Shown piece by piece: positions 49,322-60,741 of a DNA stretch of 64,000 bases. The translations under genes and the position numbers were made by a program. The stretch is taken from positions 124,001 to 188,000 of the forward strand of contig JANVFP010000010.1 of the NCBI GenBank assembly GCA_027919835.1, given 5' to 3'. Source of the DNA: Lentinula raphanica (Eukaryota > Basidiomycota > Agaricomycetes > Agaricales > Omphalotaceae). Under the pieces are notes generated by a model that worked only from the letters and a program-made list of their open reading frames with translations, was not told the origin of the DNA and did not search any database. Within the stretch, counting starts at the first letter, position 1, and each line of letters begins with the position of its first letter.

Positions 49322-50315
49322 CTAATGGTAAGGTGGTGGTGGCTGATCTGTCGCAGCACCCAGAATGTGACCCGAACCCTCTGATTCCGCTGAACCCGAA
49401 GAGTCAGTAGAATGTCTTCTTGCTCTTTCTTGCACACCCTGCCGCGCTGAAACCTGTGCACGAGCCGTCCTGAGTTCCTTCTCCCTTTCATCCAATTCCA
49501 TCTTAGTTCTGCGATCTTCCATGAACGCGAGGTGTACTCTTTCAATCACTTCTGCTCTAGCTTCTTGTACAGTCTGTTTCGATTCCGTCGCCCGCGCTCT
49601 CTTCTGTTCTTGTAGGTCCAAAGACTCCTTGAGCATTGCGCTTCCGATTACGAGGTCCGACATGCGTTTTGGATTGAATACGAAAAAGGGTTGAACTGGA
49701 TGACATTCAGAACCTGAGATGAACTGGAAAGTTGAGTACTTACAATTATCGACCTGTATGAACAAATCGTACCAATCCAGCAGCTAGAAAAGTTTGCTTG
49801 AATGGCGCACCTCTGGATGAAAACCCAACTGTTACCACGATTGATCAGTCATCGAGATAACTTGCAATCCAATTTTCAGCTCTACCTCTCGGAGAAATTC
49901 CACAGTGCCCTTTAGATTTATGATATGTTTCTGTATTTGACTAAACATAGCAAGGTTCGAAGGTTGGTAGTATGAGTCATGGCCAATACACCTACGCATT
50001 CGTCGACTTGATGCGTTGAAATTTGGGATTTTCTGGTTCTCGAATCAGATTCTCTGATAGTTTGTAGAGTATCTTTCATAGATATCAGTGAATCGGTATA
50101 GACTAGATGACACCGACACAAACTTTCATTGACGCCACAGCTTCCTGCTCAGGATTTGGTCGCAAGATGCCAGGATCTATCATTCTTCTGAACTTCTGGC
50201 GCTTTGCATGCTCGGCGAGCAAAGTCGCTGGAGAGGGAGCCTGTGATTGCTGCGTGCTCAGCCGTCGCTCTATGGCTTCAGCGAAACGGTCTGCAGAGGG
50301 GCTTTCCTGGTCCAT
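49322..50315 (-). CDS. PUB-domain protein (probable Cdc48/p97 cofactor)
   Basis: The start at 50315 (MDQESPSADRFAEAIERRL) leads to RMIDPGILRPNPEQEAVASM and then, after splicing, KLSENLIREPENPKFQRIKS, HIINLKGTVEFLRE, LGFHPE and FQPFFVFNP. This is the PUB/PUG fold, which binds the C-terminus of the AAA ATPase Cdc48/p97. After it comes a coiled-coil-like region rich in Glu, Arg and Lys (ESLDLQEQKRARATESKQTV, RTKMELDEREKELRTARAQV) and a short disordered tail ending QPPPPYH at 49322. No UBX or peptide N-glycanase domain is seen, so this is a PUB-plus-coil protein. Five introns of about 50 nt are needed. It diverges from TAF11 with 114 bp between starts. Confidence 0.78.
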
Positions 50316-50429
50316 GGTGTTCGTGAACAATGATCAACAATACTCCCACGGTGTGAGTAATACGCCTTATCTTATCAAATTTATTTATATCTGTTTATAC
50401 ATACCTCGAACTCGTTCTGCAACAACGAA

Positions 50430-51539
50430 ATGAGTGCACCGCAAGTACCAGACGCACCTTATGCTTTCACTAGTCCAAGCCCAGAACCATCTGCACCTCC
50501 AATCGTAACCCCTCACGTAGGACCTGGTCGACCTCGAGGCAGTGGCGCTAAACGAGGTCGTAAACCTCGCGGGGCCATCCTTGCTGGTGTCGCCTCTCCG
50601 CGCGTCAATACCACTGACACGACGAGCTCATCGAGCCCAGCATTCTCACCATCTACATACACACCACATGTCCACTGGGATTTGACTAATAGAACTGGAA
50701 CCAGCTCTCCTGGTGGTAGCGTACTTCCAGCATCAGGCATCTCCCAATCCAGACCAAGTTCGAGTATAACATCAGGAATCTCCGCTTATGGTCAGAGCTT
50801 ACAGCTGCCATCGACTTCTTCGCTTGGATCAACTTCCACAGGGATCAGTGCCTCTCTCAACCTCCAGAATATGCTCAAACTGTCGGAAGGAGTAGTAGGC
50901 ACAGGGGGACTTGGATCCTATTCACGGGTTGGTGGTCTGGGAGGAGAGGATGAGGGAGAAGGAGATGACGAACTACTGCCTGCTATGGCGGACGACGATT
51001 ACTCTGCACAACTATCATGGCAAAGTCAATCAAAGGATAATTTAAAGTGTGTCGTAGCTTTGTATCTCACGAACTGAAATCTGACAGTGCGAACCTCACT
51101 TTCAGAGTTTTAATGGAAAACTTCAGTCCAGATCAATACGACCGATTTGAGGCTTACAGACGTCATGCTTTACCAAAACAAGCTGTTCGAAAAGTATAAC
51201 TTCTCGACTGTTTACATTGACCTGTTCTAAGATGTGATTTGCCCGTAGGTAATTCAGCAAGTTACTGGACAGCAAGCATCACAACCAGTTGCTCAGATAG
51301 TCGCTGGTTTTGCGAAAGTATTTGTTGGAGAAATTGTGGAGAAAGGTGTGTATGACATACAAGAAATACGACAGGAAATACAAAACTATCCCCTAGCTCG
51401 TCAAGTACAAGCACGTCGAGGCGAAACAGGGCCGCTTTCGCCTGACCATCTCCGAGAGGCGTATCGAATGTATCAACAGGAAACTGGTAATGTTGGTGCA
51501 GCAAAGCCAGTGCGAGCAAAAAAGCTTTTTGTGAGATAA
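50430..51539 (+). CDS. TAF11: TFIID subunit TAF11
   Basis: A histone-fold subunit of general transcription factor TFIID that pairs with TAF13. The start at 50430 opens a disordered, Ser/Pro-rich N-terminus with an AT-hook-like patch ([16 protein letters not shown]) and an acidic patch ([15 protein letters not shown]). The TAFII28 histone fold follows: [55 protein letters not shown], and [20 protein letters not shown]. It ends RAKKLFVR at 51539. Three introns; one at about 51346-51397 must be removed to read [14 protein letters not shown], although it is open in frame. About 290 residues. Head-to-head with the PUB gene and convergent with the lipase gene. Confidence 0.92.
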
Positions 51540-51833
51540 GAGTCCTCTGTTGGCCTATCAGAGGGGCACGAGGAAGACGATACATATGTGATTCAGATCT
51601 TGCAGGGCAGGCATATTACAGCAGAAGGTTCAAGAAAGGAAGGCGATCAGCACCGTCTTCTTGTATTCTAGTTCACAGTTTTCATATCAACTGTTCAGAA
51701 TGCTCTCAGATGCTCTTGGGCTATAGTAGAGCAAGTGTGTATTAGTATACGCAAACCCAGAGCAAACTGTCGCTATACAGAACAGTACCATAATATTATA
51801 CCTTAGATTACAACTACAAATATCACTCGACAT

Positions 51834-54800
51834 CTAACCAGACCACTCTTCTCGCTGTAACTCGTCGGCATTCTGAAAAGGGGGCAAAGAAGAAAAGCTA
51901 TGCCTTGGGTGCTCGTCTAGAGCTGTCAAGTCGTCATCAAACGAGCTTTCACTACTCCAGCCATCTTCGTTCATCTGGTCCTCCGGCGACGCCATAGTAT
52001 TTGTTGAGAGTCTTAACATGTGGCCCGAGGGAAGGTCGTCCATGTTGTTCATCTTGTTCACCATGGGCTCCGTACGTTCGTTGGGGGTAGACATGGGATC
52101 AACAAGCTCTGATGTCGGACTTCTGACACCAAAGGTTCTCCTCACGTTGTACGCACGAGGCGTAAACTGCCCATTTGAGTGGTGACGATTCCGACGAAAG
52201 TATTTGCGCGATGCGTTCGCATAAGCAGTCTCTGTATCAGTCTCCACTGATAACGGCATGTCTGTTCCAGTGGCAGGAGGGGTCACCGGAAGCCACGAGA
52301 AAAAGGCGGGACCGGGAGTTTCTGGGCTGACTAGTCTTCCAGCACTTTGCAGCTTACGACGGACAAATTGTCGACCAAGAAATATCTGCCTTTCAATACG
52401 GGCTCTGTTTTCGATCATATGAAGCTAGATTAAAATGAGCAACTGCATAAAGTGTGTTCGAAGATAGACTCACTTTGGGAAACGTTACAATCTGACCCAC
52501 TTTCATCATCCTCTCCAATTCTGGTGGGTCTGGATCGGTCAGAATACGGAACCAGTCCTGTTTTGCATATATGAGCCTCCCAGATAGCTGAATGGGCCAT
52601 TTCATGAACTTACCCAAAATCTGGTTCTTGGCAGTATCCTGTCAAAGGAATCAGCAAAAGTATCCAGAAACTACTACAAGAAACGGATTGGCTTACGTGA
52701 CGGCGCCATCGAAACGTTGGAGGAAAAGAGTGGACCAATCCTGCCCCAGCAGTTGGGGTAGAAGTTCGAGATCACGGATTACTGTGATAAGTCATTGTTT
52801 AGTTGATGTGGCGCTCGATAATGTCATTCCCTACCTCTGAAGTTCTTCGTGAGTTCGTGCTTCAGAGCTTGTTCCGCAGCAGAGAGAAGAAAGTTTCCTC
52901 TCCAACCTGAGGACAAGTCAAGTAAGGACGAACAAGACATAGGTACGGGGTACATACCTTTTCCCTTGGAATGGGCTACAGGTTTACCAGCTGAGCCTCG
53001 AGGGGCAAAGAAGAATAAGTGTACATGTGGGTTGACTTGAGATACGACGGGATGTGTGACTATTTCAATTGGGGACATTCCGTCAGAATAACCAAGGTAA
53101 GTAGAGAATATCGAGATCACTAACCATTAAAGTATAGGTTCAGAGCTTGGAGTGGAATGTCTACCTGTAGATAACAAGATCAGATGGGGGTTGCAACAAC
53201 ATTTGTTCAGCAAGCATCAACTAACCCTCAATGATCCATCTTTCCACTTACTTCCCCAATTCCAGGGTACGATGCTCCCATCTCTGAGCTTTGACATCAA
53301 AGGCACAGGATTAAGGATTCCAGGTACTGCCGCTGATGCAAGCAACGCCGACCAGATGACAGTATCAGGAGCAGTGAGATAGTTGAGCAACTTCGTCGGA
53401 CTGTGCCTATCGGCTGGGACGACTACATGAATGATGTCGTGTTGGAAGGGGGGATTGATTTACAGAAGCTTGATAGGAAACGTACCGGAGATATTCAAAA
53501 CACGACCTGTGCGAACGTAGGCTTCCTTGAATGTCATCGAGCCTCGGGTGAAGAACGCGCATTTACGTGCCCAGCTAACATTCGAGATCAATGATGAACC
53601 TCAGGAAGGACTACCGAGAAGGGCAAACAAAACACTCACGCAATACTGTCAAAGCGTGCCCCAGTCGACCAAGCGCGTTTAGCCCAAACCTTGAAGGAAT
53701 CTTCACATGCCGTGAGCTTCGTAGACAGTTCTGGAACCAGGAGAGTCTTCAGTTCCTCGTCGGTCCTCGTACAGGTCAGGGCAGCTACCAGACCGCCTGC
53801 GGACGTTCCTGTTATGACTCGCGGAAGAAGATTCTCTGAGTCGATAAACGCTTTGACTACACCAAAATGGTAGTAACCGAACGATGCGCCTCCGGACAGA
53901 CAGAGCGCAGAAATTCCATAGTTGGTGTTTGCACTTTTGAAGAACCTTGTAGAAACAGGAGTCTGTGAGGACGTATCCTGAGCAAGTATACACATGGCAA
54001 ACGCACCTTTTCTTTTCATCAAGGGTAATATCCGGGGATTCGCGCAAGAACTCGAATGCTCTTTCCTGTTCGTCGTAGTAGGATTCGATCAAATCTTTCG
54101 TGCCGATATAGGTCTGTGGAAGTACAGTGTCAATTCTCTGTATAAGCTCCTGTAGCGAAAGCAGCTCAGCTCACTTCGCTGTAGAGCCTAGACAACATTC
54201 AATGCCTCAGTCGAACATTGGATCTGATTGTTCGCTCACCTCGGAGATTCGATACCTGTTTGAGATGATGAACATCGACCTGAAAGGTAAATGCTAAGGA
54301 CGATTACTTACCAGCAAAGTTTGCCCTGATGCAAGTTTCCAATACACCCATACAGCCTCTTGCGTCGTTCTTCTCCCGCAAGGTTTTCAAGGACAGTCGG
54401 ACTTTCCGGACCAGTTTCCAATCATAGAACGTGTCCTCGTCTATCTTCTTCCATTCGTCAAATTGCAGATATCGGTCCAGCATCGCAGCGGCATCTTTCC
54501 ATTCCTGATAGGGAGAAGTTTGAGACCCTTGGGTGTTCACTGTTTCCCGACGGATTGAGGACGTACCTGATATGTCCGAGCCCCGCGAAGACGCTTTCTG
54601 AAGACACCCTTCTGGCCACGCCCTAAGAGTCAAAATGGTGAGCTAGACGTGTTTGGGGATGGAGGAAAGGTGGCCGTACATGAGAAGATCCATTCTTTTG
54701 TATTCACGACTTGTCTTATTAGCACATAGATCCCGAATTCCATGAAGATAAAGATGAATATAAAGAACTTCAGACAAGTCAGTGTGATACGATGAACAAA

Positions 54801-55235
54801 CGGCTTGCTACTCACCAAGAGTGGCCATCGAAGTAAGAGAAATGTCCAATCATGTTTGCGAAGGACAGAATTCGACGTTCCTTTCTTCTTCCGTCTGAAC
54901 CAGCAAGAAACTTCAGTATGTATTGAATCCGACAACTTTAACGAATGCTGACCTTTTGACACGAAGGTTTATCGGTGCAAAATCGGACAAAGCAGAGACT
55001 TTGTGCACACGGACGCTACCGTGGTGACTGACAACTGGAGAGCCGGATGGTAATGGAGAGTTGGCTTCGGGTAAATGAAACTCGTCGTTAGACAAAGCTT
55101 CTGCGTAAGCTTGTATATGCCTACGTTCAAATTAGTACAAGATCATGAATAGCAATGTACTACTCACGCCTCGTCGATGTAGTCCGGTTCCAAGAGCTCT
55201 GCTAGTCGACTATTATGGCTCGTAGTATTTGACAT
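51834..55235 (-). CDS. Patatin-like lipase of the TGL3/4/5-SDP1 family
   Basis: A lipid-droplet-type triacylglycerol lipase or lysophospholipase. The start at 55235 (MSNTTSHNSRLAELLEPDY) leads to a hydrophobic membrane segment (FFIFIFIFMEFGIYVLIRQV, near 54710-54770). A helical DUF3336-like region follows (YQEWKDAAAMLDRYLQFDEW, FYDWKLVRKVRLSLKTLRE). The patatin core has the oxyanion loop LCLSGGASFGYYHFGVVKA, nucleophile motif ITGTSAGGLVAAL, the ALLASAAVPGILNP strand and the Asp of the dyad in KWKDGSLR. The C-terminus (51834-52440) is disordered and acidic. About a dozen short introns. The family acts on storage lipid; substrate preference cannot be read. Serine and aspartate of the catalytic dyad are both present. 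Confidence 0.9.
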
Positions 55236-55852
55236 CAAGGCAAGCGGTCAAGAAGTAAATTGACCGCGGAACGCCACGCGCCAGGGGTCAACGTCATTCC
55301 TTCCCCAAGAGATCAATTCTGATAGGATGTATCATGTAAATATTGATTGCCTTATGTATGTTCAAACCACTCGCTACCACCTGCCTAGCACGACCTATGT
55401 AAAACTATACAGTTGAAAGTAGCCTGGTAAGTTGAAAGTTACATAGCTTCAGAGCAGTAAATTGGCTCTGGACTTTACTAGGATAGTGAACTGTACGAAC
55501 TTGAGAACGGAGAAGAGTACCATGCAAGCTGTCAGGGTCTTCATTGCAGTGAATACTTGATGCATGGGATGAGGATCGACGCCATGTTGAAAAGAGCGAC
55601 ATGACAGATACGGGGCAAAATTTGGACTGAGACAGATCGAAGAGAAGTATACCAGATCGAGACGGCGAGACCCTGGTCATGTAGAAGGATTACATAGGAT
55701 AACTTACAACCAGCGAATGCGCCTAGGTTACAAACCAGAAGGGTCTCCGCAAGGGCCCACAACGGGAAACTCTGAACTGATTGGCTGGAAATTCGGACTC
55801 ATTTCAGGATCTTCGACATTCTCCGAGGTGGGGGAACATCATCACGACTCAC
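55236..55852. other. Intergenic region
   Basis: No gene is supported. Several short frames on both strands overlap and have no recognisable motifs. The left part should hold the lipase promoter. Confidence 0.4.
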
Positions 55853-56387
55853 CGTATTGCAAGACCAAATTTCACCTTGAGAAGCCGACTTGGCGGAACG
55901 AGTACATTGGCCTTGATAGCTGGAGCCTGGGTAGGAAAAGAAGGTGAGATTGAAGCATCTGAGGTAACATTCCCAGAACGCGAAACTTACTCGATTCCTG
56001 CATTGCACAAGTTGATAGGTTCACCTTGCCATTCTGCAGCGCTGAACACCCAGCCTCCGCCCTACGTTGAATGGGGTTTTGACATTAAAAGAGACCGACG
56101 TTACAGGTGACCCCGGGATTGTCCGAGTCCTTTTGCGTGAACGTGCCACTGTTGAATTTGTCTCCAAGGTCGTCTTCGAAAATGACGTCGAAGGTAGCTG
56201 GATTATTAAATACTAAAGAAAAATCCGGGCGTCATCATCTCAGGTAGTATGATATGACGGTGTGGAGGACTGTGGAGGACATACAGTTGAAAGTGACAGT
56301 GACTAGGTTGGCACTGGACTGGGCCAGAATGCGGGAAATTGGGAAAGAGAGGAAAGCGAAGAGGGTAGAGGGAAGACCGTGACGCAA
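55853..56387 (-). pseudogene. Secreted-protein-like gene, ATG apparently replaced by TTG
   Basis: The minus strand reads a signal-peptide-like frame (RHGLPSTLFAFLSFPISRIL then AQ) preceded by TTG at 56385-56387 rather than ATG. A TATA box (TATAAA, 56422-56427) lies 35-40 bp upstream, at the right place for this start. Splicing of an intron near 56221-56285 adds FNNPATFDVIFEDDLGDKFN and SGTFTQKDSDNPG. Later exons are unclear: either WVFSAAEWQGEPINLCNAG or another frame, then YQGQCTRSAKSASQGEIW. An ATG at 56618 is in frame and would give a different, membrane-type N-terminus, which conflicts with the TATA box. Best read as a decayed or non-AUG-started secreted protein gene; low certainty. Confidence 0.35.
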
Positions 56388-57550
56388 CTTTGGGGTGTGC
56401 CGGACGGTATCTTTGGCTCGATTTATAGCGGAGGTTCGAGTACAGGTGTCGACTGTGTCAATGAGCCATTCGCCAAAGTATCTCCATAGGTTGACGGGTG
56501 ACGCGGACGTTCCAAGAGCGCATATAACCGCCACAAATGCCCAGATAAGAAGAAGAGCAGAGACAGGGCCACACAGTTCTTCGAGGACGGAATGCAGTTG
56601 AGCGCATGAATTCTTCATGATTAAAAGTTCCTCTGTCCAGCTCTATCCTCGCAAGCTAGCACGGCGTACATATGATTCGAAACGTTGAGAGCATGGTTGT
56701 ATGATCCTTTCTTGAACATAGAACGGCTGTTGGCTCAGTCAATAAGTTGACTGGAATAGATAAATGCCAGAATTCAATGGGTTGGTACAGTCAGTGACGT
56801 CGACCGAAGAGATATCACCGATGTGGCCATTTCGTCTGTTGCCATGTACTTTCCGCATGAGAATTACAGGAAAAGATAAAGCCCGGGGATATTCAAGACG
56901 CGACGACCTTGAAGGCTTGAAGCGAAATAATTTCGGAGCCCTCCGCTTAAAATTTCCAAATTGGGCAACTTCTCTGTCCATGCACGTGTCTCGGCAATCA
57001 ATAAGCCGAAATCAAATTGAATATCGAATATGATACGCCGGGAAGTCGCGTCAAAGTCACCCATCGTCCGACTCCTATACCTTCTTACAGCGCGTTATAG
57101 TCCTGGTACTGTATAGCAATAGCTCACCGCTGTTGTTGAAACATCAATCAAATTGTCAACTACTATCCGCATAGAAGAACAAAGTGATGACCGAAACCTG
57201 GGCTAGATCCCTGATGAAGGCGGTATTCAAGTTGAATTTCATGAGAATATGTATCAGTGTTGGCAGAATGAATGGAGCCCATGTATCTGCTAATTGGCTG
57301 ATGGTATCAGATGGCATTGGTATCATGATTCATGATAAAGCTGTGAGGAAAACAGGGGAACGGGGAGCATGATTATCAAAGTATAAATCAGTTGGTCTCC
57401 ATCGACCGCACAGGTCCAGAAAGGCTAGCACGTCATTGGATATTTTTGGACGCAGTACAGATATAAAAGCTTCCAGTCATTTGACTGTTCCCTATCATCT
57501 TCCCCTCTTACACCCATCCAACCACATCAGACAACTATATCAATCGCATA
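56388..57550. other. Intergenic region with CipC promoter
   Basis: No gene is supported in about 1.1 kb. The right end holds a TATA box for the CipC gene. The left end holds a TATA box at 56422-56427 for the minus-strand secreted-like gene. Confidence 0.45.
57472..57478 (+). promoter_or_regulatory. TATA box of the CipC gene
   Basis: TATAAAA, 73 bp before the start at 57551, with a pyrimidine-rich leader (cttcccctcttacaccc) after it. Such a strong core fits a highly expressed, inducible gene. Confidence 0.5.
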
Positions 57551-58020
57551 ATGGGCTTCTTCTCTGACGACTCTGAGCAGGTATGCCCCAGCTTTTCCCG
57601 ATGTCTTCTTGCCTTATCAAATCGTCCCATCTACTAGGCTCAAGCTTGGGACACAGTCAACAACGCTCCTCACAAAGCCGAGCTCTCTCATGAACTGCTT
57701 GCTGCCGCTGCATCATTCGAGGTTCGTCAAATTTCGGCCGCTATTAACTAGATGAAACTCACCCTATGTATTACAGGCCGCGAAGGCCTACGAGAAGCAT
57801 TGTGCGGAGAACGGTGAGCCCGACTCCCATGCAACGAGGAACGAGCTCCTTGCTACCTTTGCTGGTGGATTCCTTGATCGCATGATTGAGACCAAGGGCG
57901 TAAGTGTCCTTCGAAGTTTGACTGGGCCTTTTTATTGACTGTCTTTTGCAACAGCTCGACTTCATCGATAAGGAGAAGGCGCAGTACCATGCTAAGAAGC
58001 AACTAGAAGCGCAATTCTGA
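57551..58020 (+). CDS. CipC-like protein (DUF3759), 100 residues
   Basis: Four exons fit exactly: 57551-57580, 57638-57721, 57777-57899 and 57955-58020. The protein reads MGFFSDDSEQAQAWDTVNNA, then HKAELSHELLAAAASFEAAK, YEKHCAENGEPDSHATRNEL and FIDKEKAQYHAKKQLEAQF. This is the DUF3759/CipC family, first noted as a concanamycin-induced protein in Aspergillus and often strongly expressed under stress. It is small, helical and without signal peptide, so cytosolic. Biochemical role is unknown. A clear TATA box precedes it. Confidence 0.92.
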
Positions 58021-58134
58021 AGATGACTACTAGTAGTACTAAAGAACAGTGAAGAACGTTGTAGTTGTAACAAAGATTTAGTCTGAAAATAAATGTACTG
58101 CGAAAAACCTTTTCAATCTTTGCTTTCTACCGCC

Positions 58135-60298
58135 ATGTTCCTCTATCACTGTGCATTGATCCTATCGTTACCTCTGGTTGTCTATGCATACCCCATCAAT
58201 GTCCTCAACTCGTCTACCAGTGCAACAACTTTCGCAATCCTCCTCGCCCTCGCTGTTTCCGCCACTGTCCTTGTCATCACTAAATTCCTGTACATGAGGT
58301 ACAGACGAAGCAATATCGCGTACAACTTTTCAGACTGTTCCCTTCAATCTTCTCAGCGTTCATCGACTTCGTTCTTCTACAAATCTGAGCAACTCGCCAA
58401 GCCTAACAAGACTGCTTTTCTCATCGGATTCTTCGGCTCGCCCTCATGGGAGACTAGTGTAAAAACGTTATATGACGGTCCTTCCGTCTACTCAAACCAA
58501 CTTCAATTTCAATCTCGCCGTAGTCAAAATTCAGCACACCGTGTCTCTCGTTTCTCCATCAGCGAGTTTGGGGGACTCAGACGATCTACTCGGTACTCTG
58601 ATACCGCAGATAGTCGCGCTTTTTCCAACACTCTCCTCGCGACTTCACGACCAGCTCCGCCTCCATACGCTTCATTGCCGCTTTATCCCGCTAGTGCACG
58701 AACCAATTCGTCTGGCCGGCGTCATTCGCTTCCTTCGACGCGTCAAACCGATTCAGACAATGCCAATAGTCGTCGTAGGAGACATTCCAGTCTTAAGAGT
58801 TCAAGAAGTCGCCGTTCTGATTATCTGCCCACTCCAGGGCTGAGGCTCGTTACAGATGGATTCTTCCATCAACCTTCCTTCCTGGACTTTGAACCATTCT
58901 CGCCTAATCCTTCATCAATGCATTCAAGGTCAAGGTCCAGATCCAGTCGAACGTCCTCTTGTGTACCTCCTTTGCCGCCTTTACCAGCTTCCGTATTACT
59001 CTCTCCGCTTCCAGACTTGCCAGAATCAATATCAGCCGATGGTCACAGCCATATCTCGTATCCTTACGCTTTATCTCCCAAGATTCAACACCCTTCGACT
59101 TTGGAAGCCAATTCGTCTCCCGTACTTCCTGACTCGGAACTGAATGCGACGACCGTAACGCGTCGCCCGTCTCAAAATTCTGCTACCTTCCCCAGAATGA
59201 AAGCGCAGCCTCAGCCTAATCGAACGCCTTCCGTTCGGAGTCGGAAGAGTCCCATGTTAGGACCGTCTCCGCTGAGAATTGTCACTCTTCCGGAAGGTTC
59301 TCTTGCGAATCTGAACAAGGATGCGGACAAGGATCATCTTCCTACGATCCCTAGCCTTTCGTCAGCTACTGATTCCATTTTTGGACCTACAGCTCACCCT
59401 GAGGAATCGAAGAAACACCAACATTATAGCAATCTTGGAATTGGACATCCCTCGTCTTGGGGTCTTGGACTAGGGCTAGACGGAGATCGGTCCTCTCAAA
59501 TACTATCCGAGCAAGATTCTGGTGCTGTATCCGTCTTCCCATCTTCCCCTAACGTGGACTCTATGCTTGGGATAATCCAAGAGCTCGTAGAAGAGACTAG
59601 CCAGTGGGACGACAGCTTGTTCATGGAGGATAGTTTCAAGGCCCTGATTGAAAATTCTCGATCTACCACTTCAGAATCACCTTCGAGCTCATCCAAATCC
59701 TCCGGGCGTTCTCGACGATCGTCCCTAGTGACACCTGCAGTAGAAGATATCCCTCCCATTCCAAGTCCTAGGATCAGTGTCGACTCCACGCAATCCGGAA
59801 CGCGTTCGTTCAGTTCTGATGCGTCTGTAAAATCCAAAGTTTCCATCAATCCTGTCAATACCGGCAAACTTGGTACCAAAACTACTAGTCCGCTCAATAT
59901 CGCCTCCGAACGCGGCACGACCAGTCCCAAGTCGATCCTGAAGAAAACCCTGATGATGCCTTCGCGCTCGGTCGAGTTCGAGCTTGGGTTGGTGGAGCTA
60001 GACGCGGTGAGGATGGAGAGTTTTAGGATGAGTGCGTATGAGAGTCCGAGGTTCTATGCCAGTGATGATGGGTATGACGCGGTTCCTGTGAATCATGTTA
60101 TGCCAGGAGCGTATGAGCATGGGTCAGCCTTGACGCCGTTGCATGAGAGTGATGAGGAACAAGAAGCGGATGAACAGCAGCAACCCACTGTGGCGCAGGT
60201 TGTGCCAAGGTAGGTGTTCGAATCTCACTGGCTGGATGTCGTCGAGTTGATTGAATGAATGATATAGGGAAGCTCAAAACGTAGGCCTGGCCTGGTAA
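58135..60298 (+). CDS. Single-pass membrane protein with long disordered tail
   Basis: The start at 58135 gives a signal peptide (MFLYHCALILSLPLVVYAYP); an in-frame ATG at 58093 is less likely. One transmembrane helix follows (ATTFAILLALAVSATVLVIT) with a basic stop-transfer (MRYRRS). The remaining 600 residues are disordered, Ser/Arg/Pro-rich (RRRRHSSLKSSRSRRSDY, SRSRSRSSRTSS) and would lie in the cytosol. Near the C-terminus is SVEFELGLVELDAVRMESFR, then an acidic patch (HESDEEQEADEQQQ). An unspliced stop occurs at 60213, but a short intron at 60210-60267 gives a better ending, REAQNVGLAW, at 60298. Function unknown; the tail could be a phospho-regulated platform. Confidence 0.7.
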
Positions 60299-60741
60299 CA
60301 ACTTTGTATCGATCCCGAGGACGAGAATCATAGCAAGCATTTCGTGTAACACACTGTCTCTTTTCGAAGTTTTACTTCCTTGTCTCTCGAATCTGTTTCC
60401 AAGAACTTCAAATCCCCTTTTCATCATATCGTCCAGCATCATGTTGCTCGTTCCACTTCTAAACTGTCAACATCATCAAGTGCGACCCCTCCTATGTATA
60501 AAGCTCAAGGCTTCACTTTCTGACACTAACTTCCTATAATTGTTTGTTATCATGCATATACGGAATACCTAATTACTGAACTTTACTGCATTCTCCGATA
60601 TAGTCAAGGACTCTGATACGAAAGGTTCCATGTAGAGAATAGACATTCAACAGGCTTTGAGATCATACTTACAACCATAATGATACATATAATAGTACAG
60701 TCATCCGTTTATCAAGGTGTATGCGATACAAGAATGAAGAA
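60299..60741. other. Convergent intergenic region
   Basis: 443 bp between two convergent genes. It holds the 3' flanks of both. A gttcgaatc at 60215 resembles a tRNA B box by chance; no tRNA fold is seen. Confidence 0.4.

Noticed and set aside
51336..51539. TAF11 with a longer histone fold reading through 51346-51397
   Set aside because: The read-through adds [16 protein letters not shown], which breaks the TAFII28 fold; canonical GT-AG splicing restores it.
60215..60225. tRNA B-box-like gttcgaatctc
   Set aside because: No A box at the right distance and no cloverleaf can be drawn; it falls at the end of a coding exon.
60098..60442. Minus-strand 114-residue frame at the end of the membrane protein gene
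   Set aside because: It overlaps the plus-strand coding end and has no recognisable feature.
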